Below are positions 35,145 to 47,992 of a stretch of 64,000 bases of DNA, piece after piece (position 1 is the stretch's first letter; each line of letters opens with the position of its first letter). Source of the stretch: Epiperipatus broadwayi (lineage: Eukaryota > Onychophora > Udeonychophora > Euonychophora > Peripatidae). The translations under genes were made by a program, and so were the position numbers. The notes under the pieces are model-generated. The model worked only from the letters and a program-made list of their open reading frames with translations. It had not been told where the DNA came from and ran no database searches. Location: contig JAQFVV010000022.1 in the NCBI GenBank assembly GCA_028023455.1, positions 7,397,100 through 7,461,099 on the forward strand, in the 5' to 3' direction.

Positions 35145-35600
35145 TTTTTTTTATACGCATATTATCGAGGTTATAGCCTCAGTAAATATTACTTACGTAA
35201 TCAATGTGAGTTTAATAACTTTATAATTACAACTTTAAATTACTGTAATAGATTTCTAAATATAAAACCTTTCCATTGACTCGTTGTAAATCGAAAGATT
35301 TCACGAGTATTAATATGTAATAAGAAATGTGGACTTAATCAGTGAAGTATTGAATAGCTTCATGCTCGCAGATCTAACCGCTTCAGCTTCACCTATTTAA
35401 ATAGAAAGTAGGTTGAAGTAAGGAAGGGTTCCCCTCTTTTCTTCCATAGCGTAAGCTTGTGGTTAAAACACCTGTAGAGGTCCCTACTATCGCATTTTAT
35501 ATGCATATTATTGAGGTTGCCTCAGTAAATATTACTTACGTAATCAATGTGCATTTAATAAATTTATAATTACAACTTTATATTATTTTTTTTTTAAATT
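35145..35600 (+). repeat. Pair of direct repeats of about 110 bp around a tRNA-like segment
   Basis: Copies lie at about 35145-35255 and 35487-35595 and share CAGTAAATATTACTTACG followed by TAATCAATGTG and TTTATAATTACAACTTTA. The spacer of about 230 bp is less AT-rich. It contains TAGCGTAAGCTTGTGGTTAA, which resembles a tRNA A box, and a following GTAGAGGTCCC. It could be a SINE whose flank was duplicated or a small tandem duplication. Confidence 0.5.
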
Positions 35601-36302
35601 ACTATATTTTTTTTTTTTGGCAATTAAAATAATCTTTAACCTGGAGATTAAAAATAATATATTTAGAATATCTGCATATAAGGACTATTTTCAAATGAAG
35701 AATCTTCAAGCATATCTAAAATTAATATGAAGGCAGGTAATTTATTAGTGAACTAAAACATTCAACAAATAATTTGCTAAACTTTTTTTTTTGTAAATTA
35801 GGTCATAAAATCTTATTCAAAGTTATGTCTCTTATTTTATTCTTTTTGTTTTTTATTGTTTGAGGAAGTATTTGTTATCAGAATTGAAATTTTGATGTAA
35901 TAAAATTCACATAAAAATATATATTTTTTTAGTGGAAATAATTCTTCTTGTAAAATTATTTTAGCACATAATTTTAACTTGAATCAATAATATTTGTATT
36001 CTCTGTTTCTTTTCACTCTTATAATTTTTAGCATAAATCAACTCGTGACATTTCAAAAAATGTAATTGAACTACTTTTTTCTTTCTTCCTAATTTATAAA
36101 ATATTTTTATTAATCAAGCAACATTCAAAATTATATGAGATTAAGCTAGATAATTATTGAATTATTAGTATTTTTTAAAATAGTTTTATTAATATTGTTA
36201 AAATGAAAATTATTAGCATTAAATATTTATTATAGTTATATATGTAATAAATTTAGAGCAAACGTATAAAGATATGCTTTATGAGAGAGATGTAAAAAAA
36301 AA

Positions 36303-36440
36303 AACTCCCAGTTTTAGCTCAATGCATTTTTGGTGCTAAGCACCATAATCGTAGTTATTCATACTACCCTTACAAATGCAAAATAAAGTTATGATTATGG
36401 TGGTCAGCAGAGAAAATGTATTAAGCTAAAATTGAGAATG
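36303..36440. repeat. Imperfect hairpin repeat
   Basis: Left arm, about 36303-36355, contains TTTTAGCTCAATGCATTTTT and GCACCATAATCGTAG. The right arm, about 36390-36440, contains the complementary ATGATTATGGTGG and TTAAGCTAAAATTGAG. Arms are about 50 bp with several mismatches. The family is unknown. Confidence 0.6.
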
Positions 36441-37060
36441 TTTCTTATTTTATACCTCATAAGGCATGTCTATATTTATTACATTTATATTAACAATATT
36501 TTTCATAATTATTATATTTATATACCTATATTTCTAATAATTTAAATAAACTCACAGATAAACAATAGCTATAAATTATGTAGAAGTTAAGGCATTCTTT
36601 GCAAGTTTATTAAAATGACTAGTAAATCTGCCTTTTAAATTATTATCATGATGGTGCATTCAGAATTTATTTCTTTATAAATATTAAAATATGTATATAT
36701 TCAAATACAAAACATAAAAAAACAATGACAAATAAAATACTAAAAAAAAATTTTATAACTAAAACAAGTACTGTTTCAAAATGTACTATCAGTCATGAGA
36801 AACAGCAAATGTTAAAGGAATGTCCAAATTCGTTAAATATATATCTTTGAATTTCTTTGCATCTAATACACTTTACATCACTAAGTTGCTTTTTCATATT
36901 TTATATCTGGCTGATGTTTATTAGTGGTGTTTGTTTCAGATGCTTCATTTCAACTTTCAACTCAATAAAAAATTAGTGATAACTTGAGAATTGATTAAAA
37001 TCAGGAAATAATAATTAACCTATTAGAAAATAGAAATGTGAAAACAAATTATGAATGCAT

Positions 37061-37178
37061 TAAAATTCGGTAGTGTTCAGTTACGCGTACTGCGGCTGCC
37101 AGGTGACGCTGCAAAACCCCCAAGAAGCAGCGTCACCTGGCAGCCACAGTACGCGTAAATGAACACTACCCAAAATTC
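37061..37178. mobile_element. Palindromic MITE with 8-bp target duplication
   Basis: The element at 37069-37170 (102 bp) has two 44-bp arms differing at only two positions, with a 14-bp loop. The arms start GGTAGTGTTCA and run through TTACGCGTACTG and CTGCCAGGTGACGCTGC. The flanks TAAAATTC (37061-37068) and CAAAATTC (37171-37178) are an 8-bp duplication with one difference, the size typical of hAT or P elements. It is strikingly GC-rich for this region. It sits about 230 bp inside intron 2, next to the exon 2 donor. Confidence 0.85.
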
Positions 37179-37348
37179 TTCCTCTAATATTACTATATGA
37201 TATAATGGACCATGGGATTCATCATTGTCATAGAGGATGTTTGATTAAGTCCACCGTCCATTATAAAAGCTCTGTCTATATTCTCTAAATTTGAAGATTA
37301 AAGTTAAACAAACTGAAATAGAAAACATTTGATATACACATCTAATTC

Positions 37349-37371
37349 TAACCACACACACACACACACAA
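37349..37371 (+). repeat. Short CA microsatellite
   Basis: About nine CA units, just downstream of the exon 2 donor in the direction of nicastrin transcription. Confidence 0.9.
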
Positions 37372-37406
37372 ACAATTACATCTAAATTTTTTTTTAAATG
37401 ACTCAC

Positions 37407-37499
37407 TTTGACATCCTATTTGATGAGTTGCATTCAGCCTTCTGAAGCAGGTTGTATTAATATGATAAGTATCATAAATTTTCTCACTAATAGATTCAC
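37407..37499 (-). CDS. NCSTN: Nicastrin, coding exon 2
   Basis: This exon encodes ESISEKIYDTYHINTTCFRR and then LNATHQIGCQ. The LNATHQIGC block is a near-invariant nicastrin signature, and the two cysteines (C-x11-C) match the spacing of the conserved N-terminal disulfide. NTT and NAT are glycosylation sequons. The exon is 2 + 90 + 1 nt. Its leading GT completes the codon begun by G of exon 1, and its trailing A is completed by CT of exon 3. The acceptor is a long T tract ending TTACAG, and the donor is AAA/GTGAGT. It forms the mature N-terminus after signal peptide removal. Confidence 0.96.
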
Positions 37500-39950
37500 C
37501 TGTAACAAAAAAAAAAATGAAAGCAGAGATCTGTATCTGTGTTTTTATTTTAAATTAGGCAATATGAAAAAATATATAGTAATAATAATAATAAAAAAAA
37601 AAACAAGAGTTATGTAACAAATAATTTTTGAAGAAATAAACACAAAAACAAATATTATAAGTTTGAGCTCTACCATGTATGTAGAGAATATGCTTTGTTA
37701 TTAATAGCTGTCCAATTAGTATGATGATAGCATGAAGATTGAAAGGATTTCTAAATTGAAACTCCATCTGTCATTTTGATGCTTGAATATAACTTCCAAC
37801 CAATACATTCTTTTTTCAATAATGAATATATAATGAGATATTATTTTATATAGCGCTATGTTTTTATACTGTGATAAGTATATAAAAAATGGGCAAATTT
37901 AGTCCAGTTACTAAAGTGTGATAAACAAGTTTAGACGATAATTAACAATAAAATGGTAACCAATCAAAAATTTGTGAAAAAACTTGTGAAATTTTGAAGT
38001 TCAATAAATAATGTTGTCCATCCTTCCTCCAATATTATTATATGATCATGCAAGATAGTTTATGCATTAAATAGATACATTGGTTGAAGAAAAAACAAAT
38101 TAAAAAAAAATGTATCGCTATTTATTATGAAGAAAAGAATATGAACCTCAAAGATAAATAATAGTATCTTGGTAATGGAAGAAATTTCTTTCAAAAGTAG
38201 AAAATAAAAAGACGGCATAATATAATCCTATGTTTAATTGCTTAGATCATTTACTATTTGAGGACCTAAATGACTTAAATCTTACATATAAAAAAATGTT
38301 CTTAAGAAGAATCTCCCAAAAGTTGTTCTCTAAATTTGTAGTTTAACAGAGTGGTGAATTCTTTCAGCCAAAATTTCCTGAATCAATTACTAGGTGAAAA
38401 AAAAACAACCCCCATTATAGTCAATTTAACCTCAATTTTTTTGAATAACTGACTATACAACTTATTATTTTGTTTAATGTTAGTAAAAATTAGATCAAAT
38501 TTAGAATTGTGTTCATGGTTAGAGTTGAATTTCACTTTTATTATAAAGATTATCAAGCATATATAATACTTTAAAAAAAGCAAAATACTGATTGAAACAC
38601 TATAGGTGAGAATAAAATCAACGGAGAACTATAATTACAAAGTGCCATTAAATGCCATTGGTCAGAGCAGTTTCAATTGAAGAAGAGAGAATACTAATAT
38701 TCAAAACACTGTGGTCTTAAACAAACCTATATGTTATTCCTAATAATTGAATGTATTTGCACAAGTATACATAAAGTTTGAATTTTTTTAAAAAAAATAA
38801 TTTAACAATTCAACTAAATGATAATAAAGTAAAATCATAACAGATCTTGGCATGAACTAGTAAACAATAAGCCCAATTGATGAACAAAGGCTGTACATAA
38901 AATATCTATCTAGTGAGAGAGAGTGGTCCGAGTTTCTACACTGGTAGATGATTACAATGTGATGAATTAGAGGAGGAATGTGCGAACAAAAAACAAAAAA
39001 ATTTAATTAACTGAATGATGTCAAAAAATTAATGTATAACTATTAATGTATTATATGGTTGTACAATGTGATAGTAACAAAATATTCAATGAAAAAATAT
39101 CATTTATAAAAGCGAGCTATAAAAAGTTAATGAGAAGTGGTGTGACACCCCACCCCAAATTGTACAAAAAAGTGAACAAAAAATATTTTATTAAAGAAAG
39201 TTACAACAATTTCCCATATGTACAAACAAAAGGGGGAAAGAAATTATCAAGTCTGAATGGGTAACAATAAAGAATGACATGAAGGTAACTTGTATCCAGT
39301 GAGCTTTCTTACTCAATGTTTCATAAATTCAGTGTTAAAATCAATCTATTCCTGTGTTTGTATCATATTAAAATGCAATCTAGTTCAACTACACCAATTT
39401 TCACTAAAAAAACAACAAATCAGCCCTGAGTTCCACCCTATATGGCTTCATTCAGACCAGATTCTGAAACTAAGGATCCATAGATTGTAGCCATAACTTT
39501 GTCACTTGGGTGTTTGAATTGTTAATAAATTCCCAAGTAGAAACTATTCAATTATTTTTTTTTTTTTGTAATCATGTACTCCAAAAAACACACTACAGCA
39601 AGAAAAATTGGAATGGAAAAAAAAAAAATTCATGAGACATTCTTTAATTAATTTCAATATTTGCATTTAATAGCAATAACCTATTTATTTCAGAAGCATT
39701 TGCTTAAGTAGTCATCTGACACTTAATGGTAACAAGATCATAGTGTTTTAAATATTAGTGATTAATTTAGTATTACAAAAGGTAAGTAAACAGGACTGCT
39801 AAATGTGCAAGTGCAATTCTCTTTATGGAATATCGATTTAGCACTGTTTACTAATTACTCAAGCTTTCAATAAATACCTTTGAGCTATCGAGAATAACTG
39901 CTCCTAATACTGAGGATAAATACCTGTAAAAGTTACTTCTAAAACAGCAG
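37500..39950. other. Nicastrin intron 1 (3' part), no gene seen
   Basis: AT-rich sequence without supported exons. A faint hammerhead-family fragment (GTACATAAAATATCTATCTAG) lies near 38890-38915. A plus-strand frame at 39046-39264 is not recognised, and no splice context supports it. Confidence 0.4.
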
Positions 39951-39954
39951 CAAC

Positions 39955-40070
39955 TCTCTCTGTATAGTAGGGCCACCTAGTGCAAGCCATAGCAATGAAT
40001 GGATGCTAGAAGGTTTGTGCATCAATATCCTTATCTGGTGCCTACTCATCCAATATGTAAATGATAAATA
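39955..40070 (+). repeat. Fragment of the hammerhead repeat family
   Basis: It contains CCACCTAGTGCAAGCC, AATGGATGCTAGAAGG and TGCCTACTCATCCAATAT in forward orientation. It stops just before the ribozyme stem III, so no ribozyme remains. Confidence 0.7.
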
Positions 40071-40249
40071 AAATTAGATAATATTTCATAAGACCATGTT
40101 ATAATCATGAATAAGATATTCCATAGAAACATAGCTACTTAAATCCATATTTCAGAATAAATATCTAGACGGTAGAAAGATGACATCAACAACTATAGTG
40201 TGGATTAAAGTTACCTATCAAAAGAGAGACATTTAAATGACACAATTTA

Positions 40250-41300
40250 AATCGGTGCTTTGTCATCACTTCTCATATTGCTCTTTGAACAATTCTTATC
40301 AATATATAATTCGGGCCAGGTGAACTTGGGAGAGTTTTTTTAACAAGCTTAGGATATTTCTTTCACATGATTTCAGCTTACTCATTGCTGTTTTAGCAGC
40401 ATAATTTTTTCTTCACACCTCTAAGTTGCCTACTATCTATCACTCTGGTATCTATTAGAAAAAATTATGCTGTTGATATTTCTTTCAGATAAAGTAACCC
40501 AGATATTCATCCAATATAGGTTGTTGAATGAGCTATTTTTAGAGAGAGAATAAAACAAAGATGGAAAAACATTCAAAACCTTATCATCTAGCATATGATG
40601 AACCAGATGAGTACTACCATTTTCTTCACTACTTCTCTGAGAGACTATTGGAGAGGTTATTACCCTACAATGGATTATACATATGTAAAACAAATAGGCT
40701 GTTTTACCTTTTTTACATCATTAAAAAAGTGAAGAATATTTTTTGCTACATCTGGAAAGATTGTAATATTACTTTTTAGTCAAAAATTTTGAACTTTCAC
40801 ACTTCCTAATAGATCATCTGGTTAAGAAGTCATTGGAATTCATCTAAGATATTATTTGTTTTAGATAGTAATTTGACAAAAGATGCTGGTGCATTGTCTA
40901 TTCATCATTCATTAATTCTTTTGCTTAAAAAAGTTAATTAAATAGTTTTTTTATTTAAAAGCTCATAAGAAGTTTGAACATTGGGAATCAAAAAAAATGG
41001 AGATGCAGTCACCCCAGAATCTACCATTCTGCCATTACATTAATTACACAGAGTAACTTGGTGCTTAATCCTTACTAAAAAACCCAATCCCATTAGCTAG
41101 CATATCTTGAATTCTTATCTCCCTGAAAAAATTATCATCATTCTGGCATTCTTGAGGATTTTTGTTTATTTCACCTTGAGTCCTTAGTCTTTGCAGAATT
41201 CTTTGAATATACATATGTTTTTCAGTTTATCAAAGCAATCACAGCTTCTACATTTTTCTATCAGCCATTCAAAGATAGAATAGTACAGTTTAAACCATTT
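40250..41300 (-). pseudogene. Probable LINE fragment (linker and start of RT), low support
   Basis: On the minus strand, stretches near 40700-40430 and 40350-40250 resemble the N-terminal RT region of LINEs. KLSQVHLARIIY falls where other families have a K-L-P-SPGPDNIP motif. An arginine- and lysine-rich linker-like stretch lies near 41100-41250. Frames are short and broken, and I could not place the catalytic motifs. Confidence 0.3.
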
Positions 41301-41825
41301 AAAGCACCTCCCCCCTGATGAATAAAATCATTTTAATAATGAAATATAATAACAATTATTGACCAACTTTTCACGATTAAGTTGAAGCTGAAAAGGGATT
41401 CTTGGTGAATATTCTTCTAAGCTTTAAAACAGTGGCAGTAAACACATACTTATCAAACTTTATGAAGATATAACATGATATGACATCCAGCAAATCCATA
41501 TAAACCTTTAAAAATGTTTTGTATCATCTTACAATTTAACAGTAGTATTTTGTTCTTTATTATTAGCTGAACTTTGTTACAAAAGTATGCAATAACAAAA
41601 ATATCTATTGCTATTAACAATGAAACAAAAATTCCTAAGTATTTTGAATCAATTGAATATACAGAAAAAAAGTTAAGACATTTATAAAATTCCTGCATCG
41701 TTGAAAGCATCTCTGTAATAATTGTAATAATCTAGAAATGATTTCCTTTCTGACTGAAAATGAATATAAATACAATAGTATTGTAACAAGCAGAAGCAAT
41801 CTTTTTATGAAATTGAAGTCATATT

Positions 41826-41930
41826 AACACGTGATCCCCATTCTTTATGCTTAAACAAGCTGTTTACACAGAGGCTACTATATGGAGAGTTTAGCCTCTG
41901 TGTAACATAGCAGATACAACAATTATTGTT
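41826..41930. repeat. End fragment of the hammerhead repeat family next to a small hairpin
   Basis: ACACGTGATCCCCATTCTTT and TGCTTAAACAAGCTGTTT match the terminal end of the monomer. They are followed by ACACAGAGGCTA, TATGGAGAGTTT and TAGCCTCTGTGT, a 12-bp-arm hairpin. Confidence 0.6.
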
Positions 41931-44810
41931 AAATATTTTGCTTTCTCCATTATTTGTTTTTTTTCTTCCATATTTGACTATGATAATAAAACAGTTTTTG
42001 ATCTAATTATCAGTTTGTTATAAAATTGAATAAATTCCTATTTTTTTATAATATCCTGGATAGGGCCTATATTAGTACATTACCATTATAAACGTTTTGT
42101 TATTTGATAATATCATTTTTATTGCTAGAAAGATCATAAATATTGCTTTGAGAAGACTTTCTAATTGATTTAATTTTTTTTGTTGTTTTGTTTTTTAAAT
42201 GATTTCACGACCTTGTTGAACAGGCATAAAAGAATTATTTAATTTAACAAGTTTTGAACATTTAATAATGACAATTATTATTTTCCCTACATGGAAATTT
42301 TTGGTAAATTTAAACTTTACTGTGGTAGATTTTCAGCTTCTAGAAAATTTATGGTAAAGTGATTTGATAGGAAAAATTATATATGGAAAAAATTGATAAT
42401 CCACAATAAATTAAAAAAAAAAAACCAATAAATTTGTTAACTAATTTTTAAAAAACAACTTTATATATTAAATCCAAGATGGCAGATTGGTTATATTTAT
42501 TCAGTTATAAATCCAGTCCATAATATTTATGAAATTTTTTAGATTATCAGGTCATACTTAAGATTATAATTTAGAAATTCTTATACAAAGATTAGTAATA
42601 TTTGTGAAAACATTTGAAATAAAAATAAATGAGAAGAGAATTGAAGTTATGAAAATACAGGGAAATTGCTTTTAAATATCTAGAAAACTGATTTATAATA
42701 AAAAAAAATCATAATGAATTATTTAAATTTTTTCTAATTTTATGTTGTACAAAAAATTTTGTTTTAAAAATATGTTTAATTTGTTGTAATAGGATATTTA
42801 TATATATTACAGTTCTGAAAGCCTAAATGGACAGTTTGTCAGCTGTTTTGAAAGTTTGGTAAAGTAATGCTACAGTGACTAAGTTATTTATGTTTAATTA
42901 TATTAGAAAGTGAAGATTATGAGAAAAAAACTAGATTGATAAATCAAAAGTTGAACAGACTTAATAAAAAAAGTTTTATATGATTCAGTAATCTGTAACT
43001 AACTGAATGAAAAAACACAAATCCTGATTATTCTTCAAACACTAAAACTCTGTTAAGTTTCAGTAAATAATTTAATGTTTAGATCATTTTAATTCATGAT
43101 AATTAGTGGATATTTTATCAGGTTAGAATTGAACTCTTACTTGAAACACAAATAATCAGATTAATATTGTCCTTAAGATTAGTAGTAAAAAAAAAAAGAT
43201 GATGACCAGCAATGACACGAGTAAACCCCATCATCATAATAAAAAATGTGATGTTTGAGTATCCGGAAAAACTATATGATAGATCATTTTGGAAGAATGT
43301 TTTTCCATATAATCAACAGAAGTCAATTTTGACTTAATAGTACCTAATAACATAATAATTAGAAGAAAAAAAAAGCAACAAATATACTTTCAGTGATGAA
43401 AAAATAAAATTTACAATTATTAGTAACAGCTAAAAAAAAATCATATCTATTATGCTTGGTTTTTGTCTATCTTTATGCACTCAATCTTCTATTAATAATT
43501 TAAAAGCAGTGAATTAGGATAAGTTTTCATAAATATTAAATAAGTCAATTGAAATCTCATGAGGCACTGCTCTTCAAACTGCAATCCATTTCAATGAGAA
43601 TGTTATTTGAAATGTAGCCATCAAATATATTTTCCGAGTGTAACTTTCAATAAGTTTAGGTTATTTAACAGATTGTGCAAAAGATTATGTGGATCTGCTA
43701 GTGAAACAGTCTTAGATCTCATGAATTTTATTTTTGCGTGTGTGATAATCTATGCTTCATATTGATTTCATGAAACAAAGACTTTCTGGTGTCAGTTCAT
43801 CCATCTTTGCTATGTCTAAATAAAGTATTCTAATATTACTCATCTTAATTAGTTATTTGATAGACTGAATGTTTTGGCCGCTTTTAAAACCATAATTATG
43901 TATCACAGTCACATCTTCATATTGTAACGTATGTATGATCTCTCTAAAAAGCAATAATATGACTTAAAATGCCGTCTCGGATGTTATAACTTTTAAGATT
44001 TTTTTTTTGTTTTGTATCAATTTTAAAATCGTGGTAAAGTGACACATATTATTAAATTTTATTATATACATACGCACTAAGTAAATTTTAAAAGAATAGT
44101 AGGATATAAAACAAATAGTTTAATATATACAATAGATAATTTAATGTAAAGTTACAGTATTACTATAACTTCACCATAATGTTCAAACATGTATATGTGT
44201 GTACACATATGTTTAATCTGTGATTATTTTATCTGTGTTAAATTTAAAGGGCATTATCTTAAAATGGATTAAGTATTAAGTCATTATTTTAATTTTAAAA
44301 TAAAAGATGGTTTAATTATGAGGAATAAATCAACAAATAAATAAATAAAAAGATTTTTGTTGAAATATGTAATACTTTTATTTTAAATATTGTGTTATTT
44401 CAATAAAATTATTGTAAAGAAAACTGCACTTTTCTTCAGGGACTCTTATGTGAATATGTGTCCATCAAAACCATGATGTCACGGATAAAAATGTGATAAA
44501 TTTGAGTGATGATTATATAATCAATCACATGGGTAGAAGCTTATAAACAGAAGTGCAGTAGATCAATCGATCTCTTTCACTTGTTTGTCTGCTAGTTGAA
44601 CCATCACACTGCTTTTATATGAAAGTCATAATGGATTATTATCTCAACATGCAGTGCCAAAAGAAAGATCTTTGTGAGCATTTGCCTTGAGCAAATGGCT
44701 CTTCTTAAGATTGTCAGCATGGATAATAAAATTTATGAAATATTATAAGTAAAAATGCATAGATTAATGAATTTGGAATATTTTTCATAGAATTGCAAAT
44801 AAAACCACTA
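41931..44810. other. Intron 1 of nicastrin, no gene seen
   Basis: AT-rich and low in complexity, with many homopolymer tracts. No repeat with a recognisable end and no conserved coding stretch was found. Confidence 0.45.
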
Positions 44811-44814
44811 AAAC

Positions 44815-44990
44815 ATCAGATGATCACCATTTTCTATGCTTACACAAGCTGTTAAAACAGTAGCACTCTCCATACAGTACTGCCACTTAGTATAAGCCTT
44901 AGTAATCAATGGATGCAAAAAAAAAATTGTGCATAAAATTTCTATCTAATGCCTACTCACCCAATATCCCCAAATTAGTTTCTGATAAAC
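44815..44990 (+). repeat. Fragment of the hammerhead repeat family
   Basis: Forward copy with TGATCACCATTTTCTATGC, CTCTCCATACAGTACTGCC, AATCAATGGATGC and TGCCTACTCACCCAATATC. It ends inside the ribozyme region (AAATTAGTTTCTGA). Confidence 0.75.
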
Positions 44991-46759
44991 TATTCAAGGA
45001 ACATTGTTTACATTACCATTTAATTGCTAGAAGAAAACAAATTCTTATGAATGATATATTATACAAATACCTGTGCACAGGATCCATTGCTTTAAACAAA
45101 ATTTTATTACCATTTAATGGAATTAAAAAGATTTTCTTCTAAAAAATATCAATATCTGTAAAACTATTTCAAGGAAAATTGCTAATACTAGAATACATTT
45201 GCTAAATGGATAAAAATCACTTATTTGAATATTACCTATTGTGCCAAATACTGCACTAATAGATTTATTTTAAAAGTAAATTATAATATCATTTTGATCT
45301 ATTGAAAGGATAAGTCATTATATCAACCTTTGGGATTTCCACAAATCGAAGCCCCAAAGGCTCAAATAAACTTTGTGCATGGTTAAAGACTTTTGACAGA
45401 ACTTTAGCAATAGGGTATTTATTTATTATTATTAATTTGTTTATTGTTAGCAATAAAATAAAGTTCTCATGATAGGAAATAGGAATCACCTTGGATATGC
45501 AGGTAGTTGATATTTAAATTTCATAATTATATTTAAGATTGATGCAATATTTATATGTGTATATTTGTGATGGAATGAAGTTGTCTGTAAAATTTTGCTG
45601 TTAAAATTAATATTTAAATATATCTATTTTATGTATGTTATGCTTTACTGATCTTTAAAATTCCAGTCTCTATATTAAATATTACTGTTTAAATGGTATA
45701 AAGTAATAGGCCAAGCTTCTCATTATTGTCCTATCTTACTTGAAAGCATTGAAGTTTTGCAAGTTACCCTTATAATTATAGCTATATTTGAAGTTTTATG
45801 GAGATTTATCTGTAGAATTATATTATTTTGTGGTTATGAGTTTTTACATATAATACTATATATTTCTTTAGTAGAGAATTAAGCTCCTGACAACTTGTAT
45901 TATAACTTTTACTTATGTTTAGCCTGCATGGGCATATTTTGTAAGGCTACATATATCTATGTTGAGTATATTTTAGTCTCTGTAGCCATAAATATTTGAT
46001 ATAGTATTATAAAATTACGCAGTACAGAAAGCCTCCTAGTGATTCATATTTTAGCCTGTAGTAAGCAAATGCTTTGTAATGTCATGTGTATTCATTAAAT
46101 TTGCAAGAATAAGGCAAATAGTTTATATTTGCAATAAAATAATTAGTTTGGGTGAAAGAAATGCATGGTATAATAATAGATAAAGAACATATAAAGCATT
46201 TTATGTTAGTTACTTAATAATTAACTAATCTTAAAATTTATTTTAATGGTAGCATAAACAATCTTCCCGATTAATGGCTCTTTAACGAGTAAAGCAATGA
46301 TTACATTAGCACGATCGTATTGGAATAATAAGCTTTATATTTCTAAAGTTTTTAAACCTTTGATATATTTTATTGATAACTTAATTCATTATTATTGCTT
46401 CCAATTTTGTAAATAAACTTATTTTATATTTATTAAACCATTTTGACTTTCGTATTTGATATTTTTGCACTCATCTTGTCATCATGATATATTTTATTTA
46501 TTTAAAAGTTCACTGATTTGTTATTTGTTTTTATATTTTAAATATTAAGACTTAGGTACTGTAAGATATAGCTATAAGATTTATAATTAAATAATAAAAT
46601 CCTAAGAGTCTTACTTATACTGAAATATTTTTAAACCCCCCGAGATAAAATTAAATCTGGTTTATATTTTAAAAACTTGATAGAATCTGCTACACATATC
46701 ATTACTGTTTGATTTCTTTATTACTTTACGTATTAAAATAGTTTACTTCCTGTTATATA
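44991..46759. other. Intron 1 of nicastrin, no gene seen
   Basis: AT-rich sequence. Short frames here have no recognisable motif. Confidence 0.45.
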
Positions 46760-47265
46760 TAAATAAACACAAAAACTTATAAGTAAAGTTTAAAAGAGAA
46801 GTTATAAATAAATATAATAATAAGCTGAACGTTTTCGAGGATCCATGCCTCATAACCATAGCTTTCTTAAAAATATATAATAAAATATATGCAAAGATAT
46901 TTAAATTAGCACGTTACGTGGCCCATTTCTTTGATATATCAAAGCAAGTGTCTTTTCTATTAATAGCATTAATATTTCCATTAATATAGAATGCTTCTTT
47001 TTTCTCTTATGATTATTTGATTCTGTATAAAATTGTGTCCAGATTTCATGGCATGCTCCAAAAGTACAGAAGATGTATTATTGTTCTTCTGAGCTCTATT
47101 GTAAGTGTACACGTGTTGAATAGTAGCTTTAGTTTCACCATAATATACAGCGAGGTATTTTTCTTGAGGACATGAAATAGAGTATACTACATGTGGAGTG
47201 AATGATCGATCAATATGATCTATAGAGTTGTTGATCAATCTGTTAGAATTAGGAGGAGTTCTAAT
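46760..47265 (-). pseudogene. Penelope-like element fragment: GIY-YIG endonuclease end (left, longer arm)
   Basis: On the minus strand this encodes RTPPNSNRLINNSIDHIDRS, then HVVYSISCPQEKYLAVYYGE, then SVLLEHAMKSGHNF. The pattern Y-S-I-x-C, YYGET, and HA--SGH fits the C-terminal GIY-YIG nuclease that marks Penelope-like elements, with YYGET in place of Y-I-G-x-T. A short deletion removes the residues after KATI. The 3' part below 46930 is non-coding and shared with the right arm. The copy is dead. Confidence 0.8.
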
Positions 47266-47640
47266 TAGGAGTCCTTAAGAAAAATGCCTCGCTGTATATT
47301 ATGGTGAAACTAAAGCTACTATTAATACTAGACTTGCTCAACACGTGTACACTTACAATAGAGCTCAGAACAACAACAATACATCTTCTGTATTTTTGGA
47401 GCATGCCATGAAATCTGGACACAAATTTATACCTGCCAATCCTGTAATTATGGGCCACGTAACATGTGCTAATTTAAATATCTTTGCACATATTTTATTA
47501 TATATTTTTAAGAAAGCTATGATTATGAGGCATGGATCCTCGAAAACGTTCAGCTTATTATTTTATTTATTTATAACTTCTCTTTTAAACTTTACTTATA
47601 AGTTTTTGTGTTTACTTTACATATTATAATTACTCATATT
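47266..47640 (+). pseudogene. Penelope-like element fragment: GIY-YIG endonuclease end (right, shorter arm)
   Basis: The plus strand encodes AVYYGETKATINTRLAQHVY, then SVFLEHAMKSGHKF, then a tail. This is the same protein region as the minus-strand copy and retains the NTRLA residues lost there. The two arms are inverted relative to each other, meeting near 47265. AACGTTTTCGAGGATCC of the left arm reappears as its complement at about 47531-47550. This copy starts later (more 5'-truncated) than its partner. It shares no sequence with the hammerhead repeats. Confidence 0.8.
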
Positions 47641-47992
47641 TATTATTATGACCCCCGAGATATTTGATTACATTAAGAGTTATTTACTGTTTACTGGTCA
47701 AGCTAAGATTTTGGTTAATCACAATCTAGTTATTTTTTTGATTATAATACTTAATAAATCTAGCTCAATTCTCCAACCATCATTTTCGATAGTTACAATG
47801 TACCGGGCATTATGTGTATCATTATAATCATTATCTAAAAAAAATTTCCATACATCAACTATCCCTCTCTCAATTAATCTGGTGAAGTTTTATCTTTGCT
47901 ATTTCTCTTATTGATAGCTCCAGTTAACTTAAATCTCATCATGTGAAACGTGATGAATAGCTATTATGTTGATCGATTTAAAACCAACGATA

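Noticed and set aside
39046-39264. 73-codon plus-strand frame in nicastrin intron 1
   Set aside because: Lysine-rich and low-complexity, with no motif and no promoter or splice context.
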